A stretch of 12,653 bases of DNA. It comes from Smittium mucronatum. Its lineage: Eukaryota > Kickxellomycota > Harpellomycetes > Harpellales > Legeriomycetaceae. Under the pieces are notes generated by a model. It searched no databases. It was not told the origin of the DNA and saw nothing but the letters and a program-made list of their open reading frames with translations. Positions 1-8,934 of this stretch are shown one piece after another; the stretch's first letter is position 1; each line of letters begins with the position of its first letter. The position numbers and the translations under genes are program-made. The DNA is taken from the NCBI GenBank assembly GCA_001953115.1, contig LSSL01000543.1:1-12653 (forward strand), written 5' to 3'.

Positions 1-350
1 GAATACTGAATACTGAATACTGAATACTGAATACTGAATACTGAATACTGAATACTGAATACTGAATACTGAATACTGAATACTGAATACTGAATACTGA
101 ATACTGAATACTGAATACTGAATACTGAATACTGAATACTGAATACTGAATACTGATTACTGAATACTGATTACTGAATACTGATTACTGATTACTGATT
201 ACTGATTACTGATTACTGATTACTGATTACTGATTACTGATTACTGATTACTGATTACTGATTACTGATTACTGATTACTGATTACTGATTACTGATTAC
301 TGATTAATGATTATTGATTATTGATTAATGATTACTGATTAATGATTAAT
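1..350. repeat. Tandem array of fifty 7-bp units (GAATACT/GATTACT)
   Basis: Fifty consecutive 7-bp units run without any phase slip. Units 1-22 (1-154) are all GAATACT. Units 23-26 alternate GATTACT and GAATACT. Units 27-43 (183-301) are all GATTACT. The last seven (302-350) are GATTAAT, GATTATT, GATTATT, GATTAAT, GATTACT, GATTAAT, GATTAAT. Variation occurs only at unit positions 3 (A/T) and 6 (C/A/T). The array begins at base 1, so its real length is unknown and it may continue outside the window. The unit is not G-rich like a normal telomere repeat, so I call it a minisatellite, possibly subtelomeric or centromere-proximal; its function cannot be told from sequence. Confidence 0.98.
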
Positions 351-3300
351 GATGCAATATATCACATTAATATTTTAATACATTATTGGTAAATACAGTT
401 ATATTTCAATCTAATTTCATTTATAAAAAAAGGAAAATTATTATCTTTAAATTGGATATTGAAAATTAATATATCGAATGCCTATTTTAAACCTTTAGAT
501 ATGCGTTCATATTAGATCATATATGAATATTGTAAATATTCTTTTTATTAAACACAAAAATAAGGCTATATTATATAAAAAACCTGATTTAATCGAAATG
601 GAAAGAAATAAAGTTTTATTAACAAATATGGGCAGGATTCATTAGATTTGGATTTGGAAAGTATTTTTGCAAAAAATTTTCTAAAAGAAACATAATAACG
701 AGATTTTAGAGAGATAAAAAATTAAAAAATTTTCTTCATAAGCCAATCTCACTCGCAGATTGTTTTTAATTATGATCTAATAATCAAGATAGAATTAAAC
801 CAAATTTCAAATTTTTTTATTTTTTACCCTAAAGAAAATATGATTCCATATTATAATTTAAAATTTTAATAACCAATATCGAAATTAAAATATTAAAATT
901 AGTAAATATATTTCTTGACCTTTTGCGGTACAAAATTTGAACCAAATTGCTATTTACATGTCTTAAAAAATTGATTGGAATAAACTTACTTTTATTTAAA
1001 TAGAAGAAAAATAATATCAGATAGAAAATGAATTAACAAAAGTTGAATGTCACTTTTTTTGCTAAAGAATATTAAAGATCTAAAACATATATTTAACTCT
1101 ATATTTAAACAATTTTAATAAAAAGCTCGTAGAAATTAGAAGAAATATTCCATTTTATTGGTGATAGATTTTTTATTTCTAAATAAATTATTTGGTGTTA
1201 ACAAATAGGGCCAAGAGTGGCAAACAGAGGCAATATTCTTGTTGAATTTTCTCTATTAAGTAAAAAAAATAATTAAATTATATTTAGGGCTACTAAAAAT
1301 TAATCGAGTTATTTGACAGGTTTTAAATGGTAAATAACATAATACGATATTATTATGCATAAATTGATATGAGTATAATCAATTTGTTTTGATTTTGACT
1401 AAATTGAACGTTTTTGATTCATATATACTATTTTTTATCAGCTAAAAAAAAATACAATATAATATAACTGATATTGATATTAATATCTAAAACCGTAATT
1501 TAGGTAAAAAAGAATAAAATTCTTGGGAAACCTAATATTATTTAGAGCTACGTCTAACTTATCCTTTATTTTTTAAAAAAATCGGCCTAAATTAAAAATT
1601 ATTCCCAAATTAAAAATTCAACAAAATGATCGAATATTATTACAAATTTATTATCATATATATATTTAATTAGTTATATATGCGTATTTTTATTATTGGT
1701 GTATGTTGAATTTAAATAAATAAATATTTTTTAATACAACAAATATATAATTATTTAAATTATCGATTTTTTTTTCACATTTAATTTTTAATGAAAATCC
1801 CTCCCCCATTTAAACTTATTTAAAACCTTTTTTTTCTGAGTTTTAAAAGTGTATAATTTCGGAAATGTGAAATTATCAAAATTTAAATTATATATTAATA
1901 TGAAGTAAATATTAAATTAAATAAAAAATATATCTAAAATAAAAACATTTTGGTTATAAATATGCCATTTTCACAGGTAAAGATTTTCGCAGCATTTATC
2001 ATGTTAATATTTTTTAAAAAAATGATTAGTATTACAACTAGAGACTATAAAAATTAATAAAGACTCAATCCAAAAAAAAAATATTAATTCATAATTACTT
2101 ATAATTTGAAAATCAACAATTCTTTTTTATCATCACTTTCCCGTAATGAAAAATAAAAAATCTCGATTCTTTGTGGCTTTTTTGGTTAAAAACCGATTTT
2201 TTTAGATTTGAATGAAATGTTTTTATGTAAACATATAACCACTTTTTAAAAATAATTATAGATACCAAAAATATATCTAGATTAAATTAGAATTTTATTT
2301 AAATCTTTAGCCAATTTTCAAGGAATTATGTGCCAAATTCTGATTAAAATATTATCAAATATTATATTTTACAATAAAATCTGAAAAATAGATTTATGAT
2401 TTAATTTTTTTCTAGATTAATTTTATAAAAAAAAATGAAATAAAGGATAGTAATTAGAGAAAATTTAATAAAAAATCCTTCAATTAAAATAATTAATAGA
2501 TCTTATTAAATATAGCAATTTTTTAAAATAAAAATGTGTGTTAATTTCAACTCAAATTTTATTCTGAAAATCGGTAAAGGAATGATCAACAAAAAAAGTA
2601 CGAAAAAAATAAAATATTCTTACATTCAATTATATTCAGATTATTTTTAATTTAAATTATCAAATAAATAAATTTATTCGATAAATACAATATATCAATT
2701 AAGCCAAATAACTTGAGTGTTTTTTCTTATAATCATATTAAAAAAGAAAGAAAAAAAGAAAAAAGAAAAATTCTTATTAATATTATTATTATGAAAAATA
2801 CAGTATGTATTCCAAATCTACCCCAAAAATAGGATAATAAAGTTTTTTTTTATAGATTTTTTCTTGTTATTAATACTATTTCAAGTTTGTGAAATACCGA
2901 TTTTTTTTTTAATGTGAGATTTTTTACTTTTTGTTACCATTTAATAGTTTAAAAAAAATGATTTCTGGAAAAAAAATATTAATATTTCCATAAATTAGTT
3001 TTAGTAATAAGAAATTCGGTCTAAAAAAAACAAAACTAATGTGTGTATTTGAGTTCTAAAAATATTCCTGTAATTTTTGTTATAAATTCGACAATTTTCG
3101 CAGATTTTTTTAATTTTCTTACAGTGTTACCGCCAATTATTTAGAGGAATTCTAAATTTATTGCTTGAAGTAAAAATATAATATTATATAAGAGAATGGT
3201 TTTAATTTATACTAAAAAATGCTTTATTTAATGATAAAATTTAATGAAATTTATCATATCAATAATAGTGAAGCGATTTATAATTTTTTAAAAGGATGTA

Positions 3301-4000
3301 TTCATATAAAGAATTAAATTCAAATATCGGATGTAGCATAGCAGTTTACGAACCAATTAATGAATTTTTTTCTTTTTTTTCGAAAAATTGCATGCTAAAA
3401 GAGTTTATGGGTTAACCGAGATGAAGAATAATCAAAAATAGTTAGAATTTTTTTAAATGTAAAAAAATGGATCTAAGGAGTTTTAAAATCAAGACCTTTA
3501 TGTAAATAATACATGAAAAAAAGATTCTGAGTATTTGTTTGGGATTTCTTTTTCTTATAAATAATGGCGCATTTTAAACAAAAATTAATATTAATTATTT
3601 TGATCATTAGTCACATCCAAACCATTATTTCAACCTATTGTGAATAAGGAAAAATTTAAACCAAGTTAAATCGTAGCTATAATTAATTTAGATATATAGC
3701 ATAGTATTTTTATGCCTATAAAACCAAAAGTATTTTTTCTTAGTACATTTTTTGAAATAATATCTTGAAGATGATCAAAAATAGTATTTTAATTTATCAA
3801 AATTCTTTTTATTAAGATATCATAAATATGCCATTTTGATAAATATCATGCGGTGATTTTATTAGCGAAACTCAGGATTATATATTAATTTTTTTTTTTT
3901 TAAATACCAGGAAACTTCATTCATTGAAAGTACTATTTAAAAATAGTTTTTAGATAAGAAATCAAAAATGTGAAAGATTTATAGGATATTAATGCCTCAA
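351..4000. other. Gene-free, extremely AT-rich region
   Basis: About 3.6 kb of very AT-rich sequence with many A and T homopolymers and stops in all frames. I see no convincing ORF, splice-compatible exon chain, tRNA or rRNA. Small features include a 31-nt polypurine tract at 2740-2770 and a 16-bp exact repeat (ATAAATATGCCATTTT) at 1956-1971 and 3822-3837. In base composition it resembles the introns and spacers of the window more than its exons. Together with the flanking satellite it could be subtelomeric or pericentromeric DNA, but this is inference. Confidence 0.7.
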
Positions 4001-4367
4001 ACCCAAAAGAAGCTCAACACCAATAAACTAAGCTAACATTTAGAGTATTTAATATCATACATTCTTATTTATGCACCAAAATCATAGATCAAGTCAAATC
4101 AAGTGGATGAGGTCGATTACGGCATTTTTAATCAAACCCACTATAAATATAGGTACACACAAGAGCTTGATACCCAGACTAAGATTTAATTCTCATAGGA
4201 TCAAAACGATTAAATCATTAAATAAAAAATATGTGTCTAATATCCATAACTCTCGAAAACAGATATTGTTCTCAGAGATTTTATCTATCCGTCAGGTACC
4301 ATTTTGTATTATTTTATTTTATAGTCCAGTAGATGGATTTTGCTTCGATTTAGTAGCCAAAAAGTGA
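4001..4367 (+). other. Less AT-rich segment with unassigned open frames
   Basis: Composition shifts to higher GC here. A 98-codon ATG-initiated frame spans 4071-4367; its predicted protein is basic and lacks any family motif I recognise. A second plus-strand frame, open from about 4088 just after a TAG to a TAA near 4186, reads more like real protein (it includes the string VDEVDYGIFNQTHYKY), so the long ORF may be only a shadow of it. I could not join these into a consistent spliced gene. It may be an exon of an unresolved gene, a decayed gene or mobile-element relic, or chance. No function is proposed. Confidence 0.2.
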
Positions 4368-4895
4368 CAAGTTTGAATTTGAAATTTGAAGGCATTTAAA
4401 ACGAATCATGCAGAAAGAAAATCATTTATAATTGTTTAAACTTAAATCAGCAACTGAGTATTCCACACTTATGATTTGTTTTTATTTCCTGCCAAAATTT
4501 CTGGTAATTTTGTGCAAATCTAAGCAGCACAAGACCAATCATATTGAATAAACCAAATAGGCCAATGCTTTTTGTTTTATGAGTTTTTCATAGGTCAAAT
4601 GAATTTGACGCTTTTTTTTGGCACAGTTTGAAGAATTGGTCCATCAATAAATGCAATTATTGCGGTTAAAGACATTTAATTGGAAATAAAACTAAAGATA
4701 TAATGTTATTGGATTTTAAGCGATGTCTAAATTAGGTCAGCCCTTCGCTGAATAGTTTGACGATTGGATTCTGGGTTTGAAGATAATTTTACAATTAGTT
4801 TCCGGAAAATCGTTAGTGATCCACCTTTATTGTATATAATATTACTTCAAAGCAAGTAATCGAGATCAAAGTAGGGCTCATTCGAGCACAAAAAT
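4368..4895. other. Intergenic region upstream of SMC6
   Basis: This 528-bp stretch separates the unassigned segment from the SMC6 start codon and should include the SMC6 promoter and 5' untranslated region. On the minus strand an ATG at 4675 opens a short frame beginning MSLTAIIAFIDGP and reaching VPKK before a stop soon afterwards. A different frame continues as coding-like sequence after an eight-base A run (plus 4612-4619). It is too weak to annotate as a gene and is discussed under findings. Nothing else is recognisable. Confidence 0.4.
4833..4839 (+). promoter_or_regulatory. Possible TATA-like element upstream of SMC6
   Basis: TATATAA lies 57-63 bases before the SMC6 ATG. Such strings are common by chance in AT-rich DNA, so position is the only support. 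Confidence 0.15.
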
Positions 4896-7800
4896 ATGGC
4901 CAACGAAAAAAGGCGAAGACTGGAAGTAGATGAGGATGAATCACCTGTAATATATTTATTTAACAGCTAGTTTTTTATTGTTATTATACATTTTTCTTAA
5001 TTTCTTTCAATTTAGCTGAAGAGATCAAGAGAGAGTAAGGTTGTGGAGAATTTCACAGACAGCGAAGGGGAAGAAATTGTATGTTTTGGTTTTTTATAGT
5101 AAATCGAGCTCTTTGTTTTTCTGATATTAGAATATCTGTATTTTTCTGTAGATTGAATCAAGATTAGGCATTATAAAAAAGATTGAATTAGTTGATTTTA
5201 TGTGTCACTCAAATCTCAGTGTCGATTTCGGTTCTAGATTAAACTTCATTAATGGCGAAAACGGGAGTAAATATTTTACCAATCTTTTCCAAAAAATATG
5301 GCTTTAATAATTTTTCAAACTTTTAACATTTTGGCTTTTGTTTTAGGTGGAAAAAGCGCCATTTTGACAGCATTGACTGTGGCTCTGGGTGGTAAGGCCA
5401 GCTCAACCAACAGAAGCTCCAATATGCAAGGATTTATCAAAGAAAATGCACAGTAAGCGCTCAATAGTATATTCATATTGATTTCCCTTCATTTTTCAGT
5501 TATTTTGAAGCAGTTTAACACGCCTTGTCTATTTAGGAAAAGTACCATAAAAGTGTGGATGTATAATGAAGGCTCTGATGCATATAAGCCAGATCAATAC
5601 GGGGAAATGATTCTAATTGAAAGAGTTCTCTCCAAAGAAAATAAAGCAAATTCTTACCGATTAAAAAACGGAATAACAAATCATGTCGTCAGCATTAAAA
5701 AATCTGAACTAACTGCAATAACGGATCATATGGCCATTCAGGTTGAGAATCCTGTAAACATCCTTTCCCAAGATTCTTCCAGAGAATTTTTATCCAGCTC
5801 TAAACCTGATCAGTTATACCAATGGTTTTTGAAAGGCACTCAATTATTACAGCTTAGTGAAGATTTGGAGGCAGTTAGGGAAACAGTTTCAATAGTTGAA
5901 TCTACAATTGAAAAAAACCAAGAGCTTTTGCCCGAAATAAAAGCTAAAAAGTTAGAATGGGAAAGAAAATATCGAATGATCACAGAAGCTAGACAGATGG
6001 TTCAAAATATGCAAGAAATGGAAGAAAAGTTAGCATGGATTTTTGTTTCTGAGGCTGAAAAAACCAAAGAAGAACAGGTTAATACTATATCTGAGATCGA
6101 AGGAAAAATAGAAAAATTGGAAACTAGAGCGGAGGCAGAAAGGGTAAAATAATTTTACTTATACTCTTTCACTTTATATATTTTCACTTAAAAAAAAATT
6201 ATAATTAGATCTATGTTATATCATATTTACTAATGTTTTTATTTTAAATAAAATCAAAATAGAACAAAATTTCGATTCTTGATGAGAAGATCAAGGAGAA
6301 ACAAGATCTTTTAATTGACTTTGTTAAAAAAAATGATGAGCTCTTTGCCAAAAAAAACACTATTTCTGCAACACAAACTGAATTCATATCTGAATTACGC
6401 AGACTTAAAAATAACGAAATGGAAATGAATAACGATGCTCGTCAATACCGGAAAAGATATGAAAATTTGGAAAAGCAAATCGAAAATGAGAAAAAACGAT
6501 TGGAAAAAGATGTTGGCTCAGAGAGAGAAAAAATGGAAAAAAGAAAGGCCGAAATAGAAAATGAAAACCAGGAGATCCTTAATGAATTGAATGCAGGAAA
6601 AATCAAACAAAAGGAAATAGATATGAAAAAATCAGACCTAAATCGGGCTTTGAATCAATCTCTAGACAGAGCTGAGCAATTTAAGATTCGAATTTCACAA
6701 AAAAGAAGGGATTTGGAAAAATTAAGAAACCAAAGTGGAGACAAGCTTGTTGCATTTGGAAGAGGCGTATCAGAGGTAGTCTCTCAAATATCTAAAGCTA
6801 GGTGGACTGGAATGACTCCTGTCGGCCCAATAGGAAAGTTTGTTAAAGTTGCAGACCGAAAGTGGAGTGTAGTAATAGAAACAGTACTGGATAAATCACT
6901 CAACATGTTTATGGTTGATAATCATAAAGATAGAGCTGCTTTAGACAGGATTATGAAAAACTGCGATTGTAACTCTGGAATATTAGTTTGCAATTCTGAA
7001 TTGTTTGATTATTCTGGCGGTGAACCGGATGGATCATTCAACACGCTTCTGAGATCTGTTGAGGTATTCTATATTACTTCTTTCCATTATTAGAGCTTTG
7101 TTATTGTTAAAAATCAATGGTTTTTTGAATTACTTTGTAGATATCTGACGAATTAGTAAAGAGGCAGCTTATAAATCTGAATAGGATTGAACAGATATTA
7201 TTTGTTGAGGTAAGATCGAATGCTGACGACATTATGAGATCCAATAATGGAAAGTTTCCACGAAATGTTGTTGCCTGTTTCACCGTTGATGGATATCAGG
7301 TAGGATCCCAGAAAGGTGGATTTTCAACTGTGGCAGTGAACCTAGTACAACAGTCTGGTAGATTGTCTACTGATCTAGACTCCATTATATCAAAATTCAA
7401 CATTGAGGTTTTAGAAATCCAAAAAAAGTTGTCCGATGAGAATTTCGAAAGCAACAGGTTAAAGGATAAGCTGGATGAGCTGACACGAGAAAGTAGAGAA
7501 ATAGATACCAAACGTCGTGAGGGATTCAAAAAAATGGATATTATCCAAGAACAGCTTAACAAAATTGAGCTGGAAATTACTGACCAAGAACCTGCGAACA
7601 TCATGGCATTGGAGGCAGAGTTGAGAGACGTCCAGCAATCGCTACAAATGGTACAATCTCAATTTGCCGATCAGTTAGAACTTAAGAAAAAAACGTCCGA
7701 AAAGCTATCGACAGTTGGAAGTGAATTGGAGGAGGTGGCTTTAAAAATTGATGAAGTTACAAATAATATCAGTGAGTATCGTCAAGAAATAAACGAGTAT

Positions 7801-8733
7801 TTAGATGCTAAACAAAAAATATCTGAGAATATTCAATTTTGGAAAGCCAAGGTTGATAAAAGATTGTCTAATATAAGGGAGGTAAAAGATTCAATCAAAC
7901 AAATCGATAAAGAAATAGAAACCTTAACCAAACAAGCCACTCAAATAGCAAAGATAAGGCCACACATCGAACCACACCTAACCTCCAAGAAACTCCAAGC
8001 AGATGTTGAGGCACTTTCTAAGATGATCACCGAGATAGAATCCAATCAAGAGGAGTCCATTGAGGAGATAGCCAAACAGTCTCAAATCCACATTGGAAAT
8101 TACAATACGGCAAAAAAGCAATTGAAACAAATGATACAGTATGCTTTGACGTTAAAAGAAGCTCATCAAATGAGATTGCAGAGATGGGTAGATTTCAGAG
8201 AGTCAATGACTATACGTGTAAAATCCCAATTCACATTACATTTGTATCGCAGAGGGTATGCCGGAAGTTTGGAGTTCGACCATAACGCAAAACTACTTTA
8301 CCCTAGAGTAAATACTGACCATGATTTGGCATTAATGGCTGCGGTTTCTGCAAATGGAGGAAATCAGAGTAATGGTACTGATGCAGTAAATGGAAAGAAA
8401 AAGAAAGGTGACGCAAAGAGTGGAGCTGACGCTCGACAACAGTCAGGGTTAGCACGAAAAGATAACCGGTCACTTTCCGGAGGAGAGAAATCTTTCACCA
8501 CAATATCTTTTTTGCTTTCATTATGGGAGGCGATGAGCTGCCCCATTAGAGCTCTTGATGAATTTGACGTGTTTATGGATGCTGCAAACAGAGCCATTTC
8601 GATGCGCATGATTGTAAAGTCGGCTAGATGTAGCCCAGAAACGCAGTTTTTGTTGATAAGTCCTCAGGATATGACTATCAAACCAGCATCTGATATTAAA
8701 ATTTTGCTGTTAGAACCTCCTAGTCGAAACTAA
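4896..8733 (+). CDS. SMC6: Smc6, Smc5/6 complex ATPase subunit (7 exons)
   Basis: Smc6 pairs with Smc5 in the nuclear SMC complex that acts in recombinational repair, replication-fork processing and rDNA stability. Exons: 4896-4946, 5016-5078, 5152-5266, 5347-5452, 5537-6143, 6263-7063, 7141-8733; phases agree at every junction and give 1111 residues, normal for the family. Domains: basic/acidic N-terminus with an NLS-like KRRRLE near residue 6; N-terminal ATPase head with the Smc6-type MCHSNL (55-60), Walker A GENGSGKS (73-80) and Q-loop Gln190; YKPDQYG typical of Smc6 near 130; coiled coil about 215-465; hinge about 470-645 including TPVGPIG; second coiled coil about 655-925; C-terminal head with signature LSGGE (1026-1030) and Walker B ending in LDEFD (1053-1057, catalytic Glu1055). 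A Lys/Gly/Asn-rich insertion at about 972-1021 is unusual. The start is the first ATG after an in-frame TAG at 4872-4874, with A at -3 and G at +4. It converges with the downstream gene. The Smc6-specific motifs make Smc5 or cohesin/condensin SMCs unlikely. Confidence 0.95.
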
Positions 8734-8798
8734 TTTTCGTAGGTAACATATTAAATCTGGAACACCATTTTCTTTCAAAATTTTTTGAAATTAAAGTG

Positions 8799-8820
8799 TT
8801 TTTTTTTTTTTTTTTTTTTT
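8799..8820. repeat. T22 homopolymer
   Basis: Twenty-two consecutive T lie 66 bases after the SMC6 stop. The run may vary in length between copies or reads. On the minus strand it is a poly(A) run beyond the TAF1A-like gene's stop codon. Confidence 0.9.
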
Positions 8821-8824
8821 CAAA

Positions 8825-8830
8825 AATAAA
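8825..8830 (+). terminator. Possible SMC6 polyadenylation signal AATAAA
   Basis: A canonical AATAAA sits about 92 bases past the SMC6 stop, just after the T22 run. Position is reasonable for a 3' end, but the motif is frequent in AT-rich sequence. Confidence 0.35.
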
Positions 8831-8831
8831 T

Positions 8832-8916
8832 GTAACAAAGAAATTTTTATAACTAAAATTTCTAAATTGGAGAGATGGAAAAAGAAGGGGGGGGGGGAGG
8901 TAACAAAGAAATTTTT
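8832..8916. repeat. 17-bp direct repeat in the convergent spacer
   Basis: GTAACAAAGAAATTTTT occurs at 8832-8848 and again at 8900-8916, offset by 68 bases. Between the copies, directly before the second, lies the G11 run (8887-8897). A local tandem duplication that later diverged would explain it; a role in 3'-end formation is only conceivable. Confidence 0.85.
8887..8897. repeat. G11 homopolymer
   Basis: Eleven consecutive G are highly atypical for this AT-rich window. On the minus strand it is a C11 run 38-48 bases beyond the TAF1A-like stop codon. Homopolymers of this kind are prone to length error in assemblies. Confidence 0.85.
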
Positions 8917-8934
8917 TTCCGTTATGAATTAATA

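Larger units (their letters stand above)
8734..8934. other. 201-bp spacer between convergent genes
   Basis: This is the whole distance between the SMC6 stop codon and the stop codon of the minus-strand TAF1A-like gene, so both 3' untranslated regions must end or overlap here. It contains a T22 run, an AATAAA, a G11 run and a 17-bp direct repeat, listed separately. It has no coding potential. Confidence 0.85.

Noticed and set aside
1..350. Telomere repeat
   Set aside because: The 7-bp unit has no G-rich strand and no match to TTAGGG or TTTAGGG types; the position at the window edge alone is not enough.
1..350. CRISPR array
   Set aside because: Units are contiguous 7-mers without spacers, and the window is eukaryotic.
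4630..4690. Zinc-knuckle-like KCNYCG on the plus strand as a retroelement Gag relic
   Set aside because: A stop follows immediately, the spacing to His is wrong for CCHC, and no reverse transcriptase or integrase motif is nearby.
5537..6152. SMC6 as several separate genes
   Set aside because: The ORF fragments join through introns with matching phase and cover Smc6 from Walker A to Walker B in order, so this is one intact gene and not a set of pseudogene pieces.
7296..7604. 102-codon minus-strand ORF inside SMC6
   Set aside because: It lies antisense to the well supported exon 7 coding the end of the hinge and the coiled coil; a shadow frame.
8364..8609. 81-codon minus-strand ORF
   Set aside because: Antisense to the Smc6 signature and Walker B region; a shadow frame.
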